Shown here in pieces: positions 29,842 to 42,800 of a DNA stretch of 64,000 nt. Numbering within the stretch: position 1 is the stretch's first letter; the number at the start of each line of letters is the position of its first letter. The position numbers were made by a program, and so were the translations under genes. The notes below the pieces were generated by a model. The model had not been told where the DNA came from, searched no databases, and was given only the letters and a program-made list of their open reading frames with translations. Location of the stretch: positions 5,270,001 to 5,334,000 of the forward strand of contig NZ_CP029255.1 in the NCBI RefSeq assembly GCF_003122385.1. The letters run 5' to 3'. The stretch is from Flavobacterium crocinum. GTDB lineage: Bacteria > Bacteroidota > Bacteroidia > Flavobacteriales > Flavobacteriaceae.

Positions 29842-30747
29842 CTAGAAGAAACGAGGACTTTTTATTTTTTTCTTGTACAAATCAAATAGTATCATAATCT
29901 CATGAGAACCTGAATTAAACACTCCATAATTAGAAGTCGTATAATCATAAGCATATCCAATTCTCATATCCTGACTTATATTGTAACCCACCATAGCGCT
30001 TACAGAGTCATCTAATCTCATTGAAAGTCCAAACTCTACTTTTTCCTGTACTAATAAATTTAAAGACAAATCAACTGAAAGAGGTGCTCCTGACGCTGCT
30101 TTTAACATAGTAGAAGGTTTCAATTTTAAGTCTTCATCCAAATCAAACACATATCCTGAAGTAAAGAAAATGTGTGCTTTTTCTGAAGCAGACGAATAGA
30201 TTCCGTTTTTCTGGTCCAAATATCTTGATTCGATAAAATTCGGCACAGATAAACCGGCATAAAAACGCTCATTATAGTACATTAAACCCACACCAAAGTT
30301 AGGTGCAACCTGATTTATTGGTGCGTTTAACGGATCCGGATCTACTGTCGTAAATTCCCTAATATTCAAAAAAGTTGCTCCGGCTTTAATACCAAATGCC
30401 AATTTATCTTCTTCAGAAAGATTTAAAGTATAGGAGAAATCAACGTATGCATTATCTTCTTTAACAGGTCCAATTTCATCGTGAATAACAGAGAATCCTA
30501 ATCCCACATTTTTTCCTACAGGACCATTGATAGACAATGTCGCTGTTTGAGGTGCACCATCAACTCCAACCCACTGCGTTCTTCCTAGGATACCGATACT
30601 TGTAAATCCTTTTGAACCTGCATAAGCCGGGTTTATAATGTTCATGTTATACATGTATTGTGTATACTGAGGATCTTGTTGAGCAAAAACAGTACTAGTG
30701 GAAAATATCAAAACAAAAAATCCAATTAGTATTTTAATTTTTTTCAT
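29842..30747 (-). CDS. PorP/SprF-family type IX secretion outer-membrane protein
   Basis: A 301-residue protein with a signal peptide (up to about residue 22) and the family opening QQDPQYTQYMYN-NIINPAYAGS. The rest is beta-strand rich, as expected for an outer-membrane barrel of this family, and the protein ends KKKIKSPRFF. SprF-type proteins are needed for secretion or attachment of a partner giant adhesin with a type B C-terminal domain; the partner here is almost surely the 4347-residue protein encoded 65 bp upstream. The length is typical (about 300-340). Confidence 0.93.
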   Translation of the reverse strand: MKKIKILIGFFVLIFSTSTVFAQQDPQYTQYMYNMNIINPAYAGSKGFTSIGILGRTQWVGVDGAPQTATLSINGPVGKNVGLGFSVIHDEIGPVKEDNAYVDFSYTLNLSEEDKLAFGIKAGATFLNIREFTTVDPDPLNAPINQVAPNFGVGLMYYNERFYAGLSVPNFIESRYLDQKNGIYSSASEKAHIFFTSGYVFDLDEDLKLKPSTMLKAASGAPLSVDLSLNLLVQEKVEFGLSMRLDDSVSAMVGYNISQDMRIGYAYDYTTSNYGVFNSGSHEIMILFDLYKKKIKSPRFF

Positions 30748-30768
30748 AAAAATGAGTTTAATTTTTGA

Positions 30769-30801
30769 AAGGAGAGAAGATTTTTAACCTCTTCTCTCCT
30801 T
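30769..30801 (-). terminator. Hairpin between adhesin and porP genes (attenuator or mRNA-processing stem)
   Basis: AAGGAGAGAAGA pairs perfectly over 12 bp with TCTTCTCTCCTT. On the minus strand it follows the adhesin stop codon by about 12 nt, and the following T-run is weak (TTCAAAAATT). That fits partial termination or a 3'-end stabilising stem that sets the ratio of adhesin to partner mRNA. Confidence 0.65.
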
Positions 30802-30812
30802 AAAGAATAGTT

Positions 30813-33800
30813 TTATTTTTTTAAATATACCCAGCCTGTTTGTGGCTTTCTTTCGTTGTTGTTGAAGTGAATAGTATAGAAATAAGTTCCTGCTGGAAGC
30901 GTCTCTCCAGAGACATTAAGTCTTCCTGTTGAATGACCATCCCACCATAATGGCGTTGTAAACTTGTCTCCATTATGTTTGTATTTGTACACAAGATTTC
31001 CATATCTATTTACAATCTCCATACTAAAGTTTGGATACAATACTTGTAAATGTTCTATTTCAAAAACATCATTTATACCATCACCGTTTGGAGTGAATCC
31101 TTCCGGGATGTTTAAAGGAACTGTAGGCTCTAATGTTACAGCATCCTGATCGTCTTCCTGTAATTTATTATTTCCAGGAGTAGAATCGATATCAACTTCA
31201 TTTGCCGCAATCACTTCTGCAATATTGGTGAAATCACCTGCCGGTAACACATAAGCTGTTACTTTTAATGTTTCTACTCCGTTGATGTCAATATTTCCAA
31301 CGTTCCATATTCCTGTAACCGCATCGTAAGTTCCAATTGTTGTAGAAGCGCTTAAGAATTTAAATCCTGACGGAAGTAAATCTTTCACTACTACACCTGT
31401 TCCTCTGCTAGGTCCTTTGTTTGATAATGTTATCGTAAATTCAACATTAGTTTCAGCAATTGGCTTTAAGATATCTGCTTCTTTAGTCAATTCTAAATCT
31501 ATGAGAGCTATTGGTGCAGCCGTAATACAGCTTAGATTGTTAGCCGGATTGATATCTGTCTGGTGCATTGCTTTTATACTTGCACAATTTTGATAATCTC
31601 CAGATTCGTTAACAATTACGTCAACAATCAAAATCTCTGTTTCTCCATTCAGTATCTTACCTACTTTCCAGTCTCCTGTTACATAATCATAAACTCCTCT
31701 AGTAGAACTATAATTTACGAACGTATAGCCAGAAGGAAGCATATCTGATAATACAACACCTGTTGCATCTATATCTCCATTGTTTGTTAACTGAATCTCG
31801 AATGAAATCTCAGAATTTACTTTTGGATTCATCGTATTCTTCAAGATCGTCTTAACAACAGCTAAGTCCACTGATTGATTAGGCGCTGCTGCAGCACAAG
31901 CATAATCATCTTCTGAATCATTACCATTACCTGGAGTAGAATCAATATCTGGTTCGTTGGCTTTTGTAATCTCTGCACAGTTCATGTAATTTCCATTATC
32001 CAGAACTCTAACATCTACTAATAAAACTGCTGTGTTTCCAGGTTCTACAAAACCTACTTTCCAAAGACCTGTTGAAGGGCTGTATGTTCCAATAGTCGAA
32101 CTATACGTTATAAATTTATATCCGGAAGGAATTAAATCTACTACTTCTACTCCTGTTGCTTTTGTAGGTCCATCGTTCATCACTCTTACTTCAAAAGTGA
32201 TTACATCGCCTACAGCTGGATTGGTAACATTTCCAACAATTTCTTTTGATAAACTCAAATCAATGTAAGCCGTTGGCACAATTGCTACAGTACCAATATT
32301 ATTTGCCGGATTAGAATCTGCCTGATCCGCTTTTACGGCACTGGTTGTATTGGTAATTGTTGTACCATAAGTTCCTGTATTGACTCTTGCATCAATTGTA
32401 AGAGTTGCAACCGCACCGTTTACCAAATTACCAATTGTCCATAATCCAGAACCATTGTTATAATTTCCTGCTGAAACTACATCACTTACATAAGTAACTC
32501 CTACAGGTAATTTATCTACTAAACTCACATTGGTTGCATCACTAGCACCATTGTTTGTTACCCTGATAGTATATCTAATAACCTCACCTTCATTCGGTGT
32601 CGCGTTATTTACTGTTTTAACAACGGCTAAATCTAAATTCGTAACCGTTATCGTTTCAGTAGGATCATCAGGAGTTCTGTTGGTATCAAACTGATCCTGT
32701 GTATTAGATACTGTATTGGTTAATACATTCCCTCCCTGATCTAAACCAACAAGTGCTTTAATCTCGATAGATCCTTCTTCTCCCGGTTGTAATGTACCTA
32801 CTGTCCAGTTTGGAGTTGTCCATACCCCTTTTCCTGGAGTAGCTGAAACAAAGGTTAAACCAGCTGGCAGATCATCTTTTACTACCAAGTTCGTTACTAA
32901 TGTTGTTCCTTTATTGGTTACCGTCACAGTATAAGTTACCGTTTCTCCAATGTTAGGTGTACTATTATTCACTACTTTCTTCAATACGACATCGGCACCG
33001 TTTTGAACAATTATTGTTTCTGTTAAATCATCGCCAGCCGTAGTTGGATCTGATTGATCTCCTTTGGCAGCAGTCGTTGTATTGACAATCGTTTTTCCTG
33101 CTGATCCGGAATTAATTACAACATTAATATCTAAAACTTTGGTTACTCCGTTTGCAAGATTACCTATCGTCCAGATACCAGAACCATAATTATAGTCAGC
33201 TCCCTGATTGTTGCTCACGTAAGTAACTCCAATTGGAAGAATATCGGTTAAACGAACTCCCGTTGCATCACTTGGACCGTTATTCGTAACCCTAATACTG
33301 TAAGTAATCGTTTCGCCTTCGCTTGGGTTTGATTTACTTACTGTTTTTTCGGTAACTAAGTCTGAACTCGTCACAATAATTGGCTCTGTTAAATCGTCTC
33401 CAGCAGTTGTTGGATCCGACTCATTTCCTGCTGCAGGTGTAACTGTATTTACAATAGGCGTTTGACTAACCGTTCCTGCCGCAGTAACTCTTGCATTGAT
33501 TAATAATGTCGCAGAAGATCCAATGTTGATATTTCCAATATTCCAAAGTCCACCAGCATACGTATTGATCGTTCCTCCAGTTGCTACATGCGATACATAA
33601 GCTAATCCTGCAGGTAAATTATCTGTTAGATTTACTCCAGTCGCTGTGCTTGGACCATTGTTTACAACAGTAATCGTATACTGTACAATGTCGCCTTGAT
33701 TTGGATTTGATTTATCAACTGTTTTTGTGGTAACCAAATCAACTATTTTAACCGGAACAACAGTTACATCTGACTGATCAATTTCGTTAGGCGTGTTATT

Positions 33801-36800
33801 TCCGTGGATAACTCCATTTGGATCTAATTGATCTACTTTAGTAACCTCAGCAACATTTGTATAATTTCCTGTCGCATTAATTCTTGCAATCACAGTTAAT
33901 GTAGCATTAGAAGTATTAGTTAAACCTCCTAAATTCCATAAACCATTCGATGCATTATAAGTTCCGCTGCTTGGTGTCGCACTAACTAAAGTGTAACCAC
34001 TTGGCAGTTTATCTACAATGTTTATTCCTGTAGCATCACTTGGTCCATTGTTTACTGCTGTGATTAAAAACTCAACATTATCTCCTATTCTATGAGGAGC
34101 TGCAGTTGCAATTGCTTTGGTAAGTTCTATCTCTGCTAGTGCATTTACAGTATCAATATCCGTTTGAGAATTATTATTAACATTAGGATCTTGAACAGCC
34201 GATGTTGCACTTGCTGTATTCACAATCTGACCAGTATAGTTACTTGGAACTGCAATTGTTACAGTATAGGTAACTGTTTCTCCTACATTAATACTGCTGA
34301 TTGTTGCGTTACCAGCATTTATATCTCCAGTTCCATTTGTATTTGAAAGTATTGTACCTCCTGTACCAACAGCTGTCCATGTTGTCGCAGCTTCCAATAT
34401 TGGATCTGTAATATCATCCAACACCACTACATTTGTAGCTGTCGATGGACCATTATTTTTAACTGTTATCGTGTAAACACTGTTTGTTCCAGGAACATAT
34501 TTCTCTTTATTATCTGTTTTAGTAACTACTAAATCAGCTTGAGGTATCACTCTAATAGTAATCAAACTATTATTAGACAGATTGCCTTCGTGATCTTTAA
34601 TAGTATAATTAATCGGAGTCGGATCTGTAATGAAACCAGGATTTGGCGTAAATGTTACTCTTCCGGTTACTAAATCTACATTCCATCTTCCTTCTCCAGG
34701 AATTGTGATGCTGGTAATATCTCCCGTTGGATCCTGTACAATGTTGGTTCCATTTCCAGGATTAACCAAACTTACTGTCGTTGGATCAACTAAATCTCCT
34801 GTCGTATCATTAGCTGTAACATCAACAACTACCGGCGTATTAATTGGATTTCCAATTGATAAATCAGGCGAAGTGATTGGAGCATAATCTATTGTGATAG
34901 TAGCTGTATTCGAACTATTCCCTTGATTATCTCTTATTGTATAGCTAATTACCGGAGGGTCAATTGTGTATCCTGCTTCCGGAGTAAATGTTACATTTCC
35001 AAGAGCATCAGCTATCCAGTTACCAACTCCTGCTACAGAAACTTCTTGAGGAGATACCTGAATTCCTCCAAAAACACTTGACGCATTTAATACTACTGTC
35101 GATACATTAACTGTATCTCCTGCTGTATCGTTTCCAGAAACATTTAATGTAACTGGTAAACCTGGAGTTCCCGGTGTTGTATTTCTGTCATTGGCTGCAA
35201 CTGGTACATAATCTATAGTTACTGTTGCATTATTAGATACATTGCCATCATTATCTTTTACATTATATTGAATAGGCGTTGGATCTTTATGGAACGTTGG
35301 CAGTGGCGTAAATGTAATTGCACCAGTTACCGGATTAACACTCCATTTTCCTTCATTTGGAACATCAAAACTTGTAATTCCTTTTGAATCTGTTACGATA
35401 GCTGTTGCTCCTGATGGACTCAACAAACGAACCGTTGAAGGATCTATAGTTCCATCCGGGTCTGCATCTATTCCAGAACCGTTGTTTGCTAATGGATTTA
35501 CTGTTACTGCTGTATTTACAGGATTTCCACTGCTTAAATCGTTATAGGCTATTGGTGCCTGAGCCACATAAGTAACTGTTATAGTCGCAGTGTCACTTAA
35601 GCCCGTTTGTGTTTCTGTTAATTTATAAACTAATGGCGTTGGGTCTGATGTAAATCCTGCCTCTGGTGTAAATACAATTAAACCAGTTGCTGGATCATAA
35701 TTCCAAGTTCCTTCTCCTGGTACTATAATTGTTGTTTCTACTCCTGGTGTACTAGGGTTTAAATCAACAATAGTATTGGCAGGAGTTGCTAAAGTTCCAT
35801 CTCCTAATCTATCATTTGTTAGAATATTTAATGGAGTTGAAGGCTGATTTGTTGTATTACCATTACTAATATCATTAGTAGCAATTGGTGGTAAACTAAC
35901 CACAATTGTTTCCTCTAAATCATCTCCAGCTGTCGTAGGATCTGTTTGATCTCCTTTAGCCGCAGTTGTTCTATTGATAATAGTTAAACCTTTAGTACCC
36001 GCATTTACTTTTGCTGTAATTTCTAAGGTAACTGTACCATTAACTGCCAGGTTTCCAATAGTCCATACTCCAGACGCATAGTTATAAGTTCCAGCAGTTA
36101 CTGTATGGCTTTCATAAGTTAAACCTGCAGGAAGAATATCTGTTAAACTAACACCTGTAGCACTAGTAGGACCACCGTTATTTGTAACCACAATACTGTA
36201 TCTAATAGTATCACCTTCATTTGGTCTTGATGCAGAAATACCTGCAACAGTGACAGCCGAAACCGTTTTTACTGTAACCAAATCTGATACATTAACCGGA
36301 GTAACCACTACAGTACTCTGATCATTTTCTAATGGATTATTATTTCCAGGTATTGAGTTCGGATCAAATTGATCAGCACCTGTTACTTCAGCAACATTGT
36401 TATAATTTCCTGTAGCTAATACTCTAGCTGTAATACTTAAAGTTGCACTAGCGCTGTTAGCTAAATTGCCTACTGACCAGCCTCCGGAATTACTATCAAA
36501 TGTTCCTACTGAAGGCGTTGCACTCACAAACGAATATCCTGATGGTAATTGATCTGTAACTACGATTCCTGTCGCATTACTTGGACCATTATTGGTTACC
36601 ACAATGGTAAATACTGCATTTTCGCCAACATTAGGAGAGGCAGTTGCCACTGTTTTAAGTAAGCTCAAATCAGAAATCGCTCTTGGAGTACTGGAAACTT
36701 CACTTGTGTTATCCGCAGGATTTCCATCCGTTTCAGTACTTGTTGCCGTAGCAGTATTAAGATAATTACCTGTTGGGTTTACAGTAGCAGTAATGTTTAA

Positions 36801-39800
36801 AGTTCTTTTTATTCCGCTTGCCAGGTTACCTATTATCCAGTTTCCTGAGACATTGTCGTAGTTTCCTGTTGCATCGTCGCTTACAAAAGCGTAACCAGTA
36901 GGTAATCTATCATTTACAACCACACTTGTAGCATCACTTGGCCCATTATTTACAACATCAATTGTAAATACCACTGTAGATCCTACATCTGGAGTTGCAT
37001 TATTTATTCTTTTCACAACTGCAAGATTTACTAATGCAGAAGGTGTAGTTGTTACTGTTGAAAAATCATCTCCGGTTCCATCATTTGGTGTAGAATCCGG
37101 ATCCTGCTGATCGCTTGCAATTACCTCAGCATTATTTACATAACTGCCATTTTTAAGAACTTTAGCAGTTATCTGAATAGTTTCAGTAGTATTTGCAATA
37201 ATTGGTCTTGAAACTGTCCAGTCTCCTGTTGTTCTGTTATACATCCCTGCAGTTGGAACTGCATTTACGAATTCATAACCAGAAGGCAATAAATCTCTAA
37301 TAACAACACCAGTAGCATTGCTTGGTCCTGCATTTGAAACTGCAATTGTAAACACTACATTATCGCCCACTTTTGGAGCAGTTACATCAACAATTTTATT
37401 CACAGATAAATCAGCAATTTGTACAGGAGTTACAATAACTTCGCTTTGATCATTCTCTGTAGCGTCATTATTTCCCGGAGTAGAATTACTATCTACTTCA
37501 TTAGCTCCCGTAACTTCTGCTACGTTATTATAATTACCCGTTGGCAATACCCGAGCCTGAATATCTAAAGTAGCTGTTGCTCCGTTTGCAAGAGTTCCAA
37601 CTGTCCATGAGCCTGGTGTATTATTATAACTTCCGGCAGATGGAGCAGCACTAACAAATAAATATCCTGAAGGCAATTTATCTGTAACTACAACTCCTGT
37701 TGCATCACTTGGCCCAGCATTGTTTACCGTAATCCTGAAGGTTACAATATCATTAACATTAGGCGTATTATTATTAACTGTTTTAACTAAGCTTAAATCT
37801 ACTAATGGACCACGAGATATTGTGATTTCATCTTGATCGTCTTCTGTTAAAACATTATTATTTGGTGTCGAATTTACATCTGTTTCATTCGCACTAATAA
37901 CTTCGGCAACATTGGTATAATTTCCTGTTGCATTGACTGTAGCCGTAACATTTAAAACTGCTGAAGCTCCGTTTGCGATAGTTCCAATAGTCCATAATCC
38001 AGTTCCATTGGCATAAGTTCCGTTTGAAACTGTCGAACTAACATAAGTATATCCGTTAGGAAGTAAATCTCTAACCTGCACTCCTGTAGCATTACTTGGT
38101 CCCGCATTTGAAACTCTTACAGTAAACACCACATTTGATTCCGCTAACGGACTAATATTATTTACCGATTTAGTTAGTGATAAATTAATTAAAGCTGTTG
38201 GAACAGTAGTTACCGTTGAAGTATTATTCGCAGGGACTGGATCCGTTTGATTACTTGCTGTTACACTTGCAGTATTTCTAAATTCATTAGCTGTTCCTGT
38301 TATAGGATTTACTTTAGCCGTAATATCTAAATATTCTGTTTTTCCATTTGCAACACTTCCTGAAATTGTCCAATTTCCATTAGTTGCATTATAAGCTCCA
38401 TTAGTCGAAGTATAGCTTACAAAAGTATAACCAGTAGGTAATAAGTCATTTACAATCACTCCTGTTGCATCACTTGGCCCAACATTTCTTAATGCAATTC
38501 TAAACTTAACATTATCTCCTACTTTTGGAGCAGTAACATCTACAGTTTTAATAACTTCTAAGTCAGCTAACTGAACTGGTGTAATTACAACTTGCTGTTG
38601 ATCATCTTCTGTTGGATTGTTATTTCCAGGTGTTGAATCTGGATCAAATACATTAGAGTGAACTATTTCTGCAACATTTCTATAATCTCCGGTTGCATTT
38701 ATTCTAGCGGTAACTGTTAATATTGCCTGACCACCACTATTTATAGTTCCTATATTCCAAGAACCTGAAGTGCTAGAATATGTAGTTCCTGTATGGCTCA
38801 CATAAGTATAACCTGAAGGTAAATAATCAAGTACACTTACAGAAGTTGCAGCACTTGGTCCGGCATTTCTAACCGTTATCGTAAAAGTAACATTACTACC
38901 AACATTATATGGGCCTGCACTTACAACTTTTGTTAAACTTAAATCTGCAATTGCTCTTGGAGTACTAGAAACGCTACTTGTATTGTTAGCAGTATTAGTA
39001 TCCGTTTCAGTACTCGTTACAGTTGCTGTATTAACATAACTTCCAGTTGCATTTACTCTGGCGGTAATTGTCAAGGTAGCTCTGGCTCCATTTGCTAGAT
39101 TCCCTATAGTCCATGCGCCAGTTACTCTGTTATAGCTTCCTGCACTGCTATCGCTTATCCAGGTATAACCAGCTGGCAAGTTATCAGTTGCCACTACATT
39201 CGTAGCATTACTAGGTCCGTTATTTACAACTTGAATTGTAAACTGAACATTCGTTCCAACGTCTGGTGTAGCATTATTTATTTGTTTCGTTATCGCTAAA
39301 TCAACACTTGGTGTTGGAGTAAGAGTTAGAGAAGCCTGATCATCTTCTGTTGGAATATTATTATTTGGTATTGAATCTGGATCAACCTGATCACTAGCTG
39401 TTATTTGAGCTGTATTGGTGTATTCATTAGTTGCTCCCGTCGCAGCATTTACTCTGGCTTTATAAGTTAAGTTTAAAGTAGCTCCATTTAAAACTGATAA
39501 ACCAGACCAGTTTATTGCGTTTCCTCCTGCATTATAATTACCCTGATTAGAGACACTTCCTGTAATTAAAGTGAATCCAGCCGGTAAATTATCTCTCACT
39601 GCAATTCCGGTTGCATCACGGTTTCCATTGTTTGTAACAGCAACCGTAAAAGTTACAATATCTCCCACTCTAGGTGATATAACATCAGCGGTTTTAGTCA
39701 AACTCAAATCTGTCTGACCGATTAATGTAATTTCTACAGTATCAGAATCAACAGCACAAGAGCCGTTAGAAACAGTATATTTAAATACATATTTACCTGG

Positions 39801-42800
39801 AATAGTTCCGGCAATTTGTGTAGTAGGACTATTTACATCTATAATCACAGGAGTATTAGGTCCTGAAACAAATGACCACGTACCTGTATTTGGTGCAGGG
39901 TTTGTTGCAGCCATAGTAACAGTTGCGTATTCTCCCAGTGTTTGATCCGGACCAGCATTTACAGCTGCAATAGCCGGATTAATTGTTACCAGCATTGTAT
40001 CTTCTAAATTACAGCCTCCACCATTAGAACTTGACCATTTAAACTCATAAGTTCCATTTGTCAAAGCTGATACAGTAGACTGAGCGCTAAATCTATTAGA
40101 AAAAATAGCTGTTGTTGGCCCCGATACCTGAGTCCATGTTCCCGTTCCTGGATTAACAGGATTAGCATTCATTACTGCTGTAGTCGAATTACATAAATTC
40201 TGGTCAGGACCTGCGTTTGCAGGTGTTGGAGGTGCTCCTGTAAAGGTAATATTTACAGTATCTGTACTTACAGCACAAACAGATCCATTTCTTACTGTCC
40301 AGGTAAAAGTATATGTTCCTACCGGCAATAAATATGGGTTAGCAATTGATAATGTTGATTTTGGATTATTTGGACTATCAATAACAATTCCTCCATTAGA
40401 CGGATCAGTTGTTAATGTCCATGTTCCAATACCTCTTGTAGGAGCTACTGCATCAAGCTGGGTAGCTAACTGACAAGCACTTTGATCTGCTCCCGCATCG
40501 GCTGGGCTTGGAGGTGAGTAAGCGTTTATTCTAACAACATCACTTAAATTATTACAAGTACCATTGCTGGCTGTCCATTTAAAAATATAGACACCTTCTG
40601 TTAGTCCGGTAACGTTTGTAGTACTTAAAGTAGGTGAAGCTATTGCACCACCTGCCGGTCCACTGACTTTACTCCAAATACCCGATCCGGAAGTAATTGA
40701 ATTACCACTTAAAGCAATCGAATTACCAGCTGATAAACAGATATCCTGATCAACTCCTGCATCAGGTGTTGTAGGTAAAGCACTATTTGTAACGGTCATA
40801 GTATCACTAGTAGCGGCACAACTTCCTGAACTTGCTATGCTATATCTAAAGGTATATGTATTTCCCGGTAAAATTGTGGCTCTCGCTGTAGAAGAAGAAA
40901 TTGGTGTAATTGTTGTTGTTGCAGATCCAGAATCCAAAGTCCAGGTACCTGTAGATCCTTTTGTTCCCTGCAAAATAATTTCAGATGCATCACAAAGAAT
41001 CTGATCTGGTCCCGCATCTGCAGGAGCATATACATTTAATGTTAAATCATCAGTTGAAGTTGCACAAGCCGGTCCATTTACACTAGACCATCTCAACACG
41101 TACGTTCCAGTTGTAAGTCCTGAAACTGTAGTTGTGCCATTATTTACATTCGCAAAAGTTGGATTATTTGGTCCTGAAACAACCGACCAGGTTCCTACTC
41201 CTGCTGTTATTGTGTTTCCTGTTAAGTTTGCAGTTGTAGTACAAACTGATAATGGTGAGTTTGTTACTACTGCTACAGTTGGTGGTAAACTTACTTTAAA
41301 ACTCACTTCACTTGAAGCAGAATCACAAGTACCTCTGTTTACGACCCATTTAAAAACGTAATTTCCAGGTGCTAAATTACTAAATACAGCTTTTGGATCA
41401 TGAATATCAGAAACGGTCCAAAAACTATTTCCGGAAACCTGAACCCATGTTCCTGTTAAACCTGTTGTAAGGTTGTTTGCATTCATGGTAACACTATTTC
41501 CAGAACTATCTGTACAAATATCCTGATTAGCTCCGGCAACAGAAGTTGGTGTCGCTGCTATTGTAAGAGTTGTTCTGTCTGAAAAATCCGAACATGCCGG
41601 ATCAGCTGATGTAGTCCATTCAAATGTATAAATTCCATCTACCAGTCCAGTTACATTTGTATTAGGACTATTAGGATCGTTAAAAGTAACTATTGATGGT
41701 CCCGAAGCCTGGGTCCAGGTTCCCGTACCTACTGCAGGTGCTGTCGCGGATAATGTAGCAGCAGTTGTTCCAGAAGGCAAGCATCTGTCTGCTCCAGCTT
41801 CTGCAGGAGAAGGCGAAAATGTAGACGTAGTATTTATAACAACATCACTAGATGCAGGAGCACAATCTATTGCAGCACTTGTTACAGTCCATCTAAAAGT
41901 ATACGAACTGCCTGGTGCCATTCCGTTAACATAAGTTTGAGGACTTGCCGGATTTACAATTGAAGCAGTCGAAGGACCTCCAACTTGCGTCCATTGTCCC
42001 GTTTGTCCATCTACTAATGCACCAGCTTTTAGGAAATAACTACCCGCACATACCGTAACAGGTGTTGTTCCTGCATCTGCACTAGGAGGCCCCGATACCG
42101 TGATAGAAGTTTCACTGAAAGTATCCACCGCATTTGTTCCTCCTGTGATGTTCCACCTAAAAACATACACTCCTATAGCCAATCCACTAACAGTAGGGTT
42201 ATAATTATTTATATTATCAAAAATGGCAGTATTAGGTCCACTTACTTGTGACCAGTAACCTGATAAACCTGATGTTGCCATCAAAGCTGGATTGTTACCT
42301 GATAATTGAGTTGTGGTAATGCCACAAAGCAAAGCAACAGTAGTACCTGCATTTGATGGTTCCGGGCTTCTTGAAACAACAACATTAAGATCTGCAAATG
42401 CCTCAGAACAGCCAGTAGCAAAACTACCGCTTGTATATCTTCTTACTCTAAATGTATAAGTTCCAGGGAGCGATAATCCTGAAAAAGTAAAATTGTTTCC
42501 ATTAAAACCTCCCGTAGCCGGTGCAGGACCATTTACAAATATAGCCTGGTTAGCATTACCACCAGAATAACTCATAAGGACACTTCCCGAAGTATTGTTA
42601 ACGGGTAAAACAACAGTATTTACTCCATTATTTAAAGTAAGACTTGTTGCACTATTAACATAATTTACAGTAAAAGTAGATTGAGTCTCACAATTTGGAT
42701 TGACTGCACTATTTCCTTTTATTTTATAGATAAAAGTATACGATTGATTAGTGCTAAAATCTAACCCCGTTATTTGTGTAGTTGGCTTATCAGGAGAAAC

